A stretch of 64,000 bases of DNA from Oscillospiraceae bacterium (GTDB taxonomy: Bacteria > Bacillota > Clostridia > Oscillospirales > CAG-272), in NCBI GenBank assembly GCA_015064285.1, contig SVSN01000009.1, positions 1 through 64,000 on the forward strand, in the 5' to 3' direction. Shown here one piece after another: positions 1 through 9,102 of this stretch (position 1 is the stretch's first letter; each line of letters begins with the position of its first letter). A program made the translations under genes and the position numbers. The notes under the pieces are model-generated. The model did not search any database. It was not told where the DNA came from and saw only the letters and a program-made list of their open reading frames with translations.

Positions 1-47
1 AAAATGCCGGAAGGACCTGCGCCTACGATTACGATATTGGTTTGCAT
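1..47 (-). CDS. FAD/NAD-dependent oxidoreductase, N-terminal fragment (runs off window start)
   Basis: Reverse strand reads MQTNIVIVGAGPSGI with a GxGxxG Rossmann dinucleotide-binding motif; ATG at 47..45. Confidence 0.6.
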   Translation of the reverse strand, partial: MQTNIVIVGAGPSGI

Positions 48-176
48 GAGAACACCTCGTTATGATTCTTTCTGAAAATAGTATACCAGAGTCCCGCCGG
101 AATGTCAAGGGAACATCCTGGCATAAAAAAAGACGGTACCCGTTCAGATACCGTCCTGCAATGGAGCTATGCGTAA

Positions 177-1148
177 TTATCTCTTCTTGGTCAGCATGTA
201 GCCGGCAGCGGAAATGATTGCGGATACGGCTGCGATCACACCAGCGTCAAAGGTCTGGGGAGCAGTAGCAGCAGCAGCGTTTTCAGCAGCAGCGGCGGCG
301 GCAGCTTCGGCAGCAGCAACGGGGTCATAGGTCAGCTGTTCGTTGGTCAGACCGATGCCCTTGAAGATCTTCAGATCGGACACGGTGGTGTCAACGGGAG
401 CGTACCAAACGTAGAACATAACGCACATGCAGTCGTTGTCGCTGAGTTCAGCCATGGGCTGGGATTCCAGCTTGATCCATTCGGCAGTTTCAACTTCGTC
501 ATTGGCGTAGTAGCTGGTGAAGGTCTGGGAGGGGCCGTCGAATTCGATCATCAGAGTGATGTAGCCGTCAGCGTCTTCGTATGCTTCCTGTACGCCGTAT
601 ACATAGTCGCCCATCTTGGTGTTGGCCCAGGACAGAGCAGTACGTCTTTCGGGATATACGGTGCCGTCTTCGGCCAGGGTGTTGTGGTTGCCGTAGTTGG
701 CGTAGTGCTTGTATTCATCTTCGCCGGCAGTGGGCCATTCTTCGAGGAACCAGCCGCCTACACCGATGGAGTTGTTCTTACCGTACTGACCATTGGCGCG
801 AACCTTGTAGGTCATGGTGTAAGAAGTGGTGGAGGATGCCTTCAGTTCTTCGATCTTGTCACCCCAGATGTTCAGCTGGTTGGTGGTGGCGTCTGCGGTG
901 CTTCTCAGGGTTACGGTCTTACCGCCGTCGGATACAACGGGATCCACGTTGGCCAGAGCATCAACAGCAGAGTTTACACTGTGAGGAGCGAAAACGCCGC
1001 CGGTGGAGGAGAAGTCAGCGGTAAACAGCAGATCGCCGTGGGCTGCTTCTTCATAGGTCTTTTCCAGTTTTGCGTCAGCGGCGCCGGCGGTAACGGTCAT
1101 GCCGAGAACCATAACGGCTGCCAGAAGCATGGTAAGAAGTTTCTTCAT
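177..1148 (-). CDS. Secreted protein with signal peptide and C-terminal PQTFD + hydrophobic + KKR sorting-like tail
   Basis: ORF 177..1187; likely start at 1148 (MKKLLTMLLAAVMVLGMTVTAGAA signal peptide); ends APQTFDAGVIAAVSAIISAAGYMLTKKR. Confidence 0.75.
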   Translation of the reverse strand: MKKLLTMLLAAVMVLGMTVTAGAADAKLEKTYEEAAHGDLLFTADFSSTGGVFAPHSVNSAVDALANVDPVVSDGGKTVTLRSTADATTNQLNIWGDKIEELKASSTTSYTMTYKVRANGQYGKNNSIGVGGWFLEEWPTAGEDEYKHYANYGNHNTLAEDGTVYPERRTALSWANTKMGDYVYGVQEAYEDADGYITLMIEFDGPSQTFTSYYANDEVETAEWIKLESQPMAELSDNDCMCVMFYVWYAPVDTTVSDLKIFKGIGLTNEQLTYDPVAAAEAAAAAAAENAAAATAPQTFDAGVIAAVSAIISAAGYMLTKKR

Positions 1149-1298
1149 AAAAATGTCCTTTCTTAATTTGCAGAATTTTGCATACACATATTATATCACA
1201 TCATGATCGAATAGTCAACCAAACGAACTAATATTTTACGGAACTGATAAAAAACCTCATCGGTTTTTAGAGAAAATATCCAAAAGTGCCGTGCTGTG

Positions 1299-2378
1299 TT
1301 ACAGGGACCATCTGGTGGCCAGGATGGAGGGGAAGCCTTCTTTTTCGTACTGCTGGTAGTAAACCGTCAGAATCGAGCCGTCGGACAGCTCCACAGAAGC
1401 GGGATATCCCAGATCACAGGGCGTGGTTTCGCAGAGCACGATTTCATCGCTCCAGGTCTTGCCGCCGTCCCGGGTTACAATAGCCCGTTCGCCGAAGGGT
1501 TCAGCCCGTCTGCCGTATACCAGAACCACCGCACCGGAGGAATGCTTCAGCAGGTGGGGCGGGGAGCCGCAGATGCCCATGGGAACCATGTCGCTCCAGG
1601 TTTTGCCCCCATCATCGGAGTATGTCTGGTACATGGTGAAGCCGAATTCCACCTCGGCGCCTTGTGCCCGGATAATACCCAGAATCCGTCCATCGTCCAG
1701 TTCCACTGCATGGGGCTCGTGGAAATTGTCCCATTTTGTGCCGGCGGGAATGTCCGTCTCGCCCAGCTTCTGCCAGGTCTTGCCTTCGTCCCGGCTTTCC
1801 CAAGCGGCAATGATGTGTTCTTTTTCTGCCCCGTAGGAGTAGTGTTCCTTACCCAGATACAGGATGGAACCGTCTTTTTTCAGCAGGGGACCGTGGGGGG
1901 AGCTGACCGGTACTTTCACGGTGGGATCCCAGGTCATGCCGCCGTCATGAGATACTCGGATAAAGGAACCGCCCATGCTGTGTTCTTCCGGAATGGTAGG
2001 GTACATATCCAGCACGCCGCCGGAACCGCCCCAGGCATCCCGGATGTATTTGTCGTAGGTGCTGGTGTACACGGAAACCGGGTGGGCAAACCAGGTCACA
2101 AGGATGGTATTCCCCCCCAGACAGAGAATCCCGGCGTCCCGGTCGTCCAGGTATGTATCGTTGATCACCATGGGAACAGACCAGGTTTTGCCGTCGTCCC
2201 AGCTTTTGAACAGCACCGTCTTGCCGAAGGGGCAGATGTGACTTACACGGAACCCGGAGCAGACTGCGTACAGTGTACCTTCATCATCCTTACAGACAGA
2301 AGGCCAGCCGTTGTACCGGAAGAAGGAATGCGGGTTGTGCCAGATGATGCCGTGTTCGTTTGGATTGCGGATTTCCAT
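1299..2378 (-). CDS. Sialidase/BNR-repeat family exo-glycosidase-like protein
   Basis: Repeated S-x-D-x-G-x-T-W Asp-box motifs (SWDDGKTWS, SHDGGMTWD, SRDEGKTWQ, SDDGGKTWS, TRDGGKTWS); start 2378 preceded by AGGAGG. Confidence 0.8.
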   Translation of the reverse strand: MEIRNPNEHGIIWHNPHSFFRYNGWPSVCKDDEGTLYAVCSGFRVSHICPFGKTVLFKSWDDGKTWSVPMVINDTYLDDRDAGILCLGGNTILVTWFAHPVSVYTSTYDKYIRDAWGGSGGVLDMYPTIPEEHSMGGSFIRVSHDGGMTWDPTVKVPVSSPHGPLLKKDGSILYLGKEHYSYGAEKEHIIAAWESRDEGKTWQKLGETDIPAGTKWDNFHEPHAVELDDGRILGIIRAQGAEVEFGFTMYQTYSDDGGKTWSDMVPMGICGSPPHLLKHSSGAVVLVYGRRAEPFGERAIVTRDGGKTWSDEIVLCETTPCDLGYPASVELSDGSILTVYYQQYEKEGFPSILATRWSL

Positions 2379-2464
2379 AGGGTTCCTCCTGATGGGTGGA
2401 TTTGTTGGTTTCATTATACACATAACTGCCGGAAAAGTAAATAGAAAACTGAAAAAATGCACAG

Positions 2465-2493
2465 AAAAAGGAGCCTTCCCTGCGGAAAGCTCC
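2465..2493 (-). terminator. Intrinsic terminator downstream of metQ
   Basis: GGAGC..TTCC / GGAA..GCTCC stem followed by T-tract on the - strand. Confidence 0.7.
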
Positions 2494-2504
2494 CGTTTTC
2501 TTTC

Positions 2505-3308
2505 TCAGAACATGGGTACTACAGCAGTACCGTAGGTGTTCTGCATATATTCCTTTACGATGTCGCTGGTCATTACTTCAGCCAGTGCCTTGACAGCGGC
2601 ATTGTTTTCGTTGCCTTCCTTGACAACCAGTACGTTCACATAGGTCAGAGCGGCTTCGGATTCGGTGGATTCGATGGCCAGAGCCTTGTTTACATCCAGA
2701 CCGGCGGCCAGAGCGTAGTTCCCGTTGATAACGGCCATGGCAACTTCGTCCAGCTGGTCAGGCAGCAGAGCGGCTTCCATTTCCTTGATGTCCAGGTTCA
2801 GGGGATTTTCTACAATGTCGACTTTTGTGGCGGTCAGACCAGCGCCGTCCTTCAGGGTAATCAGACCCTGTGCGGCCAGCAGCTGCAGAGCGCGTGCTTC
2901 GTTGGTGGGGTCATTGGGAACGGCAATAGCGTCACCGTTCTTCAGGCCGTCCAGAGAAGCGCAGGTGCCTGCATAGATTCCGTAGGGTTCGTAGTGTACG
3001 TTGGCAACGGTAACCAGGTGGGTGCCGTTTTCTGCATTAAAGTTATCCAGATACTGCTGGTGCTGGAAGTAGTTGGCGTCCACATCACCGGATTCGGTGG
3101 CGTTGTTGGGGGTTACATAGTCTTCCACAACCATGATTTCCAGCTTGAAGCCCTTTTCTTCCATAGCGGCCTTGCAGACTTCCAGAACTTCTGCATGGGG
3201 GGTGGAGGTAGCGGCTACCTTGATGGTGTTTGCGTCAGATCCGCCGCAGGATACCAGGGAACCGGCCAGCAGCAGAGCGGACATTGCCAGTGCAAAAATC
3301 TTTTTCAT
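2505..3308 (-). CDS. metQ: MetQ/NlpA family methionine ABC transporter substrate-binding lipoprotein
   Basis: MKKIFALAMSALLLAGSLVSCGG lipoprotein signal; NlpA-type sequence (VEDYVTPNNATESGDVDANYFQHQQYLDNFN); next to metI/metN. Confidence 0.92.
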   Translation of the reverse strand: MKKIFALAMSALLLAGSLVSCGGSDANTIKVAATSTPHAEVLEVCKAAMEEKGFKLEIMVVEDYVTPNNATESGDVDANYFQHQQYLDNFNAENGTHLVTVANVHYEPYGIYAGTCASLDGLKNGDAIAVPNDPTNEARALQLLAAQGLITLKDGAGLTATKVDIVENPLNLDIKEMEAALLPDQLDEVAMAVINGNYALAAGLDVNKALAIESTESEAALTYVNVLVVKEGNENNAAVKALAEVMTSDIVKEYMQNTYGTAVVPMF

Positions 3309-3342
3309 GATGATGTCTCCTTTGTAGGATATATAATTATAT

Positions 3343-4023
3343 TCAGCCCTTGTTCCGGATACGCTTGTCGCAGACTTTTGCAAGGTAGCCGAGGCCTTCC
3401 TGCATGATCTGCACCAGAATGATCAGGAGCAGGGATGAGATATACATAATAGTGTCTTCAAACCGGTACAGGCCGTACTGGATCGCCAGCTGGCCAAGGC
3501 CGCCGCCTGCGATCAGGTAGGTCATGGGGGTGTAACCGAGAATGGTGGTGATGGCGATGGCACTGCCCACGATCAGGGAGGGCTTTGCTTCCGGCAGAAC
3601 CACCTTGGTGATGATCTGCATATTGGAGGAACCCATGGACTGTGCGGCTTCAATCACGCCTCTGTCCACTTCTCTGAGGGAGGATTCCACCATACGGGCC
3701 ACATAGGGTGCTGCTGCGATCACCAGATAGAAGATAAACGCATTGTTGCCCAGCTTGGTACCTACCACAATTTTGGCAAGAGGCTGGGTCATGACCAGCA
3801 GAATGATAAAGGGAATGGAGCGCAGAATGTTGACCACAAAACCAACGATACTGTTGACAGGCTTGTTCGGGAAGATACCGTCGGCGGATGTGCCGTAGAG
3901 CAGAACCCCCAGGGGCATTCCCAGAATGTAGGCAATGGCGGTACTGAAGAAGGTTACGTACAGGGTGTCCAGAATGGCTTTACCGTACATGGACAGCATT
4001 TCGGGAGAAAAGATTTCAGCCAT
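3343..4023 (-). CDS. metI: Methionine ABC transporter permease
   Basis: MetI-type permease with EAA loop (EAAQSMGSSNMQIITKVVLPEAKPSLIVG); ATG 4023 preceded by AGGAGG. Confidence 0.92.
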   Translation of the reverse strand: MAEIFSPEMLSMYGKAILDTLYVTFFSTAIAYILGMPLGVLLYGTSADGIFPNKPVNSIVGFVVNILRSIPFIILLVMTQPLAKIVVGTKLGNNAFIFYLVIAAAPYVARMVESSLREVDRGVIEAAQSMGSSNMQIITKVVLPEAKPSLIVGSAIAITTILGYTPMTYLIAGGGLGQLAIQYGLYRFEDTIMYISSLLLIILVQIMQEGLGYLAKVCDKRIRNKG

Positions 4024-5029
4024 TTTCACGTACCTCCTCTGCAGTCAGCGTTTCGTATTTCATCCCGCGGGAGTCCAGATAGGCACGGATCCGGGTGATG
4101 GCGCCTTCGTCTTCCGGCAGCTGGAGAAGCATCTGGCCGTAAGCCTTGCCGCCGATGTTTTTGGTGTCCGCACCCAGAATGTTCACGGCCGTGTGGCATT
4201 CCAGAGACAGATTGGAGATCACCGGTTCAAAGGAGGACTGGCCGTCGAATACCAGACGGAGGACAGTATTTCCACGGACTTCCGGCACAGCGGCATTCTT
4301 GGGAAGTACCAGTTCCTTGGCAATGGCCGACTGGGGAGAAACGAAAATGTCCTTCACCAGCCCTGTTTCCGCCACAGTACCGTGATCCAGTACGGCGACC
4401 TTGTTGCAGATCTGTTCCACAACCCGCATTTCATGGGTGATGACAATGATGGTAACGCCCATGTTCTTATTGATGTCCTGCAGCAGCTCCAGAATGGCTC
4501 TGGTGGTATTGGGGTCAAGGGCACTGGTGGCCTCGTCACAGAGCAGTACCTCCGGATCGGTGGCAAGGGCTCTGGCAATGGCGACACGCTGCTTCTGACC
4601 GCCGGAAAGCTGTGCGGGATAGGAATACATCCGATCTTCCAGCCCCACCACGGTCAGCAGCTTCTTAGCCTTTTCCATGGCTTCCTTCTTGGGTACCCCG
4701 GCAATTTCCAGCGGATAACACACGTTCCGCAGAGCGTTGCGCTGGGCCAGCAGGTTGAAGCTCTGGAAAATCATGGAGATACTGCGGCGGGTGGTCAGCA
4801 GATCTTTATGGGAAAGGGAACCGAGGTCAGTCCCCTTGAACAGCACTTTCCCGGCTGTGGGTACTTCCAGATAGTTGATACAGCGGACCAGGGTGGATTT
4901 ACCCGCCCCGGAAAGCCCGATGATGCCGAAGATGTCGCCTTTTTCCACTTTCAGGGAAACATCCCGCACCGCTTCCACCTGGGCCTTGTCCGTCTGGAAG
5001 ATTTTCGATACGTTTTGCAGTTCGATCAA
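4016..5029 (-). CDS. metN: Methionine ABC transporter ATP-binding protein
   Basis: Walker A GLSGAGKST, LSGGQKQRVAIARAL signature, C-terminal NIL-like domain. Start re-called to TTG at 5029 (AAAGGAG SD, 7-nt spacing); the ATG at 5056 lies at the end of the terminator T-tract. Confidence 0.92.
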   Translation of the reverse strand: MIELQNVSKIFQTDKAQVEAVRDVSLKVEKGDIFGIIGLSGAGKSTLVRCINYLEVPTAGKVLFKGTDLGSLSHKDLLTTRRSISMIFQSFNLLAQRNALRNVCYPLEIAGVPKKEAMEKAKKLLTVVGLEDRMYSYPAQLSGGQKQRVAIARALATDPEVLLCDEATSALDPNTTRAILELLQDINKNMGVTIIVITHEMRVVEQICNKVAVLDHGTVAETGLVKDIFVSPQSAIAKELVLPKNAAVPEVRGNTVLRLVFDGQSSFEPVISNLSLECHTAVNILGADTKNIGGKAYGQMLLQLPEDEGAITRIRAYLDSRGMKYETLTAEEVRENG

Positions 5030-5057
5030 GACAATACTCCTTTTTACAATATACATG

Positions 5058-5093
5058 AAAAAGCCCGGAACAAAAAAATGCCATGTCCCGGAC
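5058..5093 (-). terminator. Intrinsic terminator/attenuator immediately upstream of metN
   Basis: - strand GUCCGGGAC AUGGCAUUUUUUU GUUCCGGGC UUUUU: 9-bp stem then U5. Confidence 0.8.
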
Positions 5094-5113
5094 TCTGTTA
5101 TGCTGTGAGAAGA

Positions 5114-5233
5114 TCAGTCACACCGAAGAGAAGAAAACGGCACGACGAAGCGACCCGCACAATTCGTCCGGGATGCAGACATTCGCCCACAGCGGAAATT
5201 GGATCTTACCAGGGATTCAAAATAGTTCTTCAC
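5114..5233 (-). CDS. Putative 39-aa leader peptide of the met transporter operon
   Basis: GTG start with AGGAGG SD 8 nt upstream; VKNYFESLVRSNFRCGRMSASRTNCAGRFVVPFSSLRCD*; sits between a promoter and a terminator. Confidence 0.6.
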   Translation of the reverse strand: MKNYFESLVRSNFRCGRMSASRTNCAGRFVVPFSSLRCD

Positions 5234-5277
5234 GGATCGTACCTCCTTCTTCGATGATAAAAACTTGTATATGGGAA

Positions 5278-5306
5278 AGTATAACACGGAATTCCCGGTT
5301 TGTCAA
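5278..5306 (-). promoter_or_regulatory. Sigma-70-type promoter for the met leader/operon
   Basis: - strand TTGACA - 17 nt (AACCGGGAATTCCGTGT) - TATACT. Confidence 0.75.
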
Positions 5307-5366
5307 TGGGAAATTCAAAAAACATTCACAAATTGTTTCTGACGAAGACAACGTTTTCTTCCGGAT

Positions 5367-6053
5367 TCACACATGAAAACGGCTTGACAATTCGGAAGAG
5401 AAACTGTGCCAGCGAAAAATCAGCTGGAAGCAGAGTATACCAACCGACAGGGCTATGCTGATAACAGCAAAGGGACGGACATAAATGACATCGCAGAGAT
5501 AGAGAATAGAAGTCAGCAGTGCACCGCCCATGCTCAGCAGTACATAAATTCCATACGTGGATGCATTCCGGCGATCCACCAGAGACAGCACGAAATAGAA
5601 TGTGGTTAGGGAACTGGACATAATGGGCAGAACATAGTTCACACTCCAGTGCCGCCAGCCCAGCAGATAGTCGATCCAGATACAGAGCGCCATGGAGATG
5701 ATCGCCAGATACAGGATATTTTTCGGAATATTCTTTCTTTTTTTATAACCGATATTGACAATCAGCCAGGCGCAAATGGTGATCAGTGTAAAGGGAATGT
5801 ACAGTGCCAGATGGGGGATGAAAGCGGAGTTGATGATGTTGATGACCAGAATGCAGACGATGGCTGCGAAGGTGGAAATTTTGAAAATCAGATTGTAGGA
5901 TATCCGCAGGGGGATCTCAGGATAGGCAACCGGATCTTCCTCTCCGCCGTCACGGAGAATCCGTCCGCACAGGGGACAGCGATTCCGCACACCGGTCAGA
6001 TGTACACCGCATTTTTCACAGAACACAGTGGTTTCGGGTTCGCGGTTTTCCAT
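5367..6053 (-). CDS. DUF6320-like zinc-ribbon/membrane protein
   Basis: N-terminal CEKCGVHLTGVRNRCPLCG zinc ribbon followed by about 6 hydrophobic helices. Confidence 0.7.
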   Translation of the reverse strand: MENREPETTVFCEKCGVHLTGVRNRCPLCGRILRDGGEEDPVAYPEIPLRISYNLIFKISTFAAIVCILVINIINSAFIPHLALYIPFTLITICAWLIVNIGYKKRKNIPKNILYLAIISMALCIWIDYLLGWRHWSVNYVLPIMSSSLTTFYFVLSLVDRRNASTYGIYVLLSMGGALLTSILYLCDVIYVRPFAVISIALSVGILCFQLIFRWHSFSSELSSRFHV

Positions 6054-7399
6054 TATTCCTCAAACTCCTTTCCTGTGTAATTGGTGGTGATGGTCAGACC
6101 GGGATCAATGGCTGCCAGCCTGCGGAAGAAAGAACGTTCCAGTTCTCTGTCGGACAGGATACCGGAGAAAACAAATTCAATTCTGTCCCGGTAGGAGCAT
6201 ATGCAGACCTGCTTGGTGGGGGAACTGTTGATGACCATAAACCGATCCACATAGCCGGCCAGCTCTTTCGGCATATCGACTTTTCCCATATTGGAAAGAC
6301 AGACGGTACGCCGGTTGTCTCTGAGGATCTGATAGCGGGCCATGACGAAATTCTTCAGCCGCAGAGGCAGAATCCGTACCAGCCAGAATTTCTCGATTTT
6401 GACCTGCTCCGCAATCATTTCTTCCATGGCTTCCGTGGTCAGCTTCTGCTGCAGCGTAACGGCAACATGCTGGCAGATGGTGGAGATATCTTCGCCGTTT
6501 TCATAGTCATAGGCAATGTCCACGATCCCGAAGAAGTTCCGGGCGGTGTCGGAAGGGAAGTAGTTCCGCAGATTTACGGGAACCGCTACGGAAACCGGTT
6601 TATGCCGTTCTCTGGGATCCATAATATCCCGCAGAGAGGCGATCAGCAGTGCGGTGGTAAACACGGTCAGGGTTACGCCTTCTTCTCTGGCTGCCGCTTT
6701 CAGAGCCGCAACAGAAGCGCTTCCTTCCGTGACCAGCAGACGCAGGTCGTGGGATTTCTGTCCCCGGAGTCTGTAAACCTTCTTCCGTTCCTTGCCGAGA
6801 ATCCCGGCGATATCTTTACTTTTGATATTCTTTTTGTTATAATACTGGTTAAAACTGTCCACGCCCTTTTCCTGACCGGAACTGTCGATTCCGATGTCCG
6901 GCATAACGGCGGGCAGCTCGTCCCTGTGAATGGCCGTCAGATAATGGGTCAGCACTGTCCGGAAAAACATGAAAGCACCGGTACCGTCGCAGAGTGCATG
7001 GAACACCTCCAGATGAACTCTGTTTTTATAATAGGATACATCAAACAGCAGTCTGCAGGGTTCGTTCTGATAAATGGGGCTGCAGGGCGTGGTGTTTTCC
7101 TCGTGAATCACAGGCTTGTATGCGGTACGTTCCAGATAATACCAGAACATCCCCTGCCGAAGCGTACAGGAAAACAGAGGGTATTCCTCCATGGCAGAGA
7201 GAACCGCATCTTCCAGAACACCCGGCTGTACCGGATCCTTCAGTACAGCAGTGATCCGGAAAACCTCGCTGTCTTCTCTGGAAACCAGTGCAGGGAAAAC
7301 TTTTGCCATGTTGTCAAGCCGTTCCCAGCGGACACTTTTATCCCGCCAGAAATGAAACCGGCTGTCTTTATGAGAAGTTGGTTTCGTTTCGTTCTCCAT
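6053..7399 (-). CDS. Condensation/alcohol acetyltransferase-like acyltransferase
   Basis: HxxxDG motif in VFHALCDGTGAF; overall C-domain/acyltransferase-like layout; start MENETKPTSHK at 7399. Confidence 0.65.
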   Translation of the reverse strand: MENETKPTSHKDSRFHFWRDKSVRWERLDNMAKVFPALVSREDSEVFRITAVLKDPVQPGVLEDAVLSAMEEYPLFSCTLRQGMFWYYLERTAYKPVIHEENTTPCSPIYQNEPCRLLFDVSYYKNRVHLEVFHALCDGTGAFMFFRTVLTHYLTAIHRDELPAVMPDIGIDSSGQEKGVDSFNQYYNKKNIKSKDIAGILGKERKKVYRLRGQKSHDLRLLVTEGSASVAALKAAAREEGVTLTVFTTALLIASLRDIMDPRERHKPVSVAVPVNLRNYFPSDTARNFFGIVDIAYDYENGEDISTICQHVAVTLQQKLTTEAMEEMIAEQVKIEKFWLVRILPLRLKNFVMARYQILRDNRRTVCLSNMGKVDMPKELAGYVDRFMVINSSPTKQVCICSYRDRIEFVFSGILSDRELERSFFRRLAAIDPGLTITTNYTGKEFEE

Positions 7400-8327
7400 G
7401 TATAACTCCTGGTAAAAACTCGATAATATGTTTATACAGCTGTCTGGTGATGGGGGTGGCCGGCGGCAGACTGAGCATGCCATGGATCCCGTTTCGGATC
7501 CGCCGGATGGTTACGTTGGTTCCGCCTTCTTTCAGACAGCGTGCCAGCGCTTCTCCTTCGTCACGGAGTGGGTCGAATTCCATGGTCAGGATCAGCGTAT
7601 CCGGCAGCCCGGAAAAATCCGTATGCCGGAGCGGGGCAAAATAGGGGTTTTCATAATCCGATTCCCCGGAAATATACAGTTCCATGTAGTCCTGCAGTTT
7701 TTTCACCGTCAGCAGATAGTCCTCGCCGTTTTCAAAGACGGACTGAAAAGGTGTGGTTTCCCGGTAATCGCACCATGCTGCCGGATAGACAAGAATCTGC
7801 TTCTTCGGAAGGAGCGTACCACGGTCTCTGGCCATCATGGAAGCCACACAGGAAAGGGTACCGCCTGCACTGTCACCCATGACGACCACCTCGCCGGGAT
7901 CTGCCTGATACCAGTCCTCACAGTGGGTGAGAATGGCCTGCAGGGCGTCATAGCAGTCCTCGGGCCCGGCGGGAAAGCGATGCTCCGGCGCCAGCCTGTA
8001 ATCCACTGCCACTACTTTGTATCCGGTTTTTGCCGCAATACGGGCGCAGATCTGGCTGTAACTGTCAAAATCCCCGGTGACAAAACCGCCGCCGTGAAAA
8101 TAGATAATAAGCGGCGCAATTTTACCGTCCCGGCTGAATGCTCTGGTAAGCAGTGTACGACCGTCAGCACCGGCAAAACGGAGTTCCCGCTCCATCATAT
8201 TGACATTGTTCCGGCTGTAATAAGGACGTGCGGCACGCTCAAACTGTCTGGTTTCCTCATAATTGTTTTTCAGATCCACATCGTACTTGGAAAGGGCGGC
8301 CAGCGCATGTTTGACAATTCTATTCAT
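7368..8327 (-). CDS. Alpha/beta hydrolase (HSL-type esterase/lipase)
   Basis: HGGGF oxyanion motif, GDSAGG nucleophile elbow, catalytic-type D and H near C-terminus. Confidence 0.88.
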   Translation of the reverse strand: MNRIVKHALAALSKYDVDLKNNYEETRQFERAARPYYSRNNVNMMERELRFAGADGRTLLTRAFSRDGKIAPLIIYFHGGGFVTGDFDSYSQICARIAAKTGYKVVAVDYRLAPEHRFPAGPEDCYDALQAILTHCEDWYQADPGEVVVMGDSAGGTLSCVASMMARDRGTLLPKKQILVYPAAWCDYRETTPFQSVFENGEDYLLTVKKLQDYMELYISGESDYENPYFAPLRHTDFSGLPDTLILTMEFDPLRDEGEALARCLKEGGTNVTIRRIRNGIHGMLSLPPATPITRQLYKHIIEFLPGVIHGERNETNFS

Positions 8328-8490
8328 AACTTGCTCATTTTCCCATCAATCTGTATCCGCAAAACGGCGGAAAAAACCTGTTGAACCGATATATAGCTAC
8401 TTTATATTGTACCATACCCATGATGTAAATGCAAGGGAATGAAAGGAAAATTTTCCCGTCTGCCCTCCGGACGGAGACAAAGGAGATTGT

Positions 8491-9033
8491 ATGAAAGCGA
8501 AAGATCATATCCGCATCGGCAGAACACTGGCCGGTACCTATGCACTGAAAGGCAGACGGAAAGGAGCTTTTGTAGTGGGCAATATTCTGCCGGACATCAA
8601 TGTGTTTTCCTATCTGACCCTGTCCCGGAGCAACCGCCTCCGTGGACACAGCTATACTTTCAAAAGAAAGAAAATGGAAAAACAGATGAACCGTCCCCGC
8701 ACAAATTCCATGATCTGGTGGCTGCGGACGGGTATGCTGTGCCATTATCTGACAGATTCCTTTACCGGATCCCATGATGAAACAAGACAGATGTCCCTTG
8801 TTTCCCATAAACAGTACGAGTACCGTCTGCACGATCTGTTTGCAAAGAATTGGAAAAAACTGCAGGTTCGACCTACGGAAGAACTGGTGCAGATCAGCGA
8901 AAGAATCGCACAGATGCACCGGGAATATGAAACGGCGAAAAAAGATGTGGAAACCGACTGCCGGATGATCATCGAAGCGGTACGCAGCGTGATGGCAGCC
9001 ATGGCCGGTGGCGAGGTAAGAGGAAAAAAGTAA
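8491..9033 (+). CDS. Zinc-dependent phospholipase C family-like protein
   Basis: MKAKDHIRIGRTLAG... GNILPDIN ... LCHYLTDSFTGSHDE: His/Asp-rich metal-site pattern. Confidence 0.6.
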   Translation: MKAKDHIRIGRTLAGTYALKGRRKGAFVVGNILPDINVFSYLTLSRSNRLRGHSYTFKRKKMEKQMNRPRTNSMIWWLRTGMLCHYLTDSFTGSHDETRQMSLVSHKQYEYRLHDLFAKNWKKLQVRPTEELVQISERIAQMHREYETAKKDVETDCRMIIEAVRSVMAAMAGGEVRGKK

Positions 9034-9040
9034 AAATACG

Positions 9041-9086
9041 AAAACCTGTACGATTCGGCTTTTGAATACTGAAACGTACAGGTTTT
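9041..9086. terminator. Bidirectional intrinsic terminator between convergent genes
   Basis: AAAACCTGTACG ... CGTACAGGTTTT, 12-bp perfect stem. Confidence 0.85.
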
Positions 9087-9102
9087 GTGTTTGTCCGGCT
9101 GT

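Noticed and set aside
5030-5056. Upstream ATG (5056) as the metN start
   Set aside because: It lies at the end of the terminator T-tract without an SD; TTG at 5029 has AAAGGAG at proper spacing and matches the usual MetN N-terminus (IELQNVSKIF).
5029-5306. SAM-I riboswitch or T-box upstream of metN
   Set aside because: I could not find the conserved SAM-I core or a T-box sequence; the leader is better explained by the uORF plus terminator.
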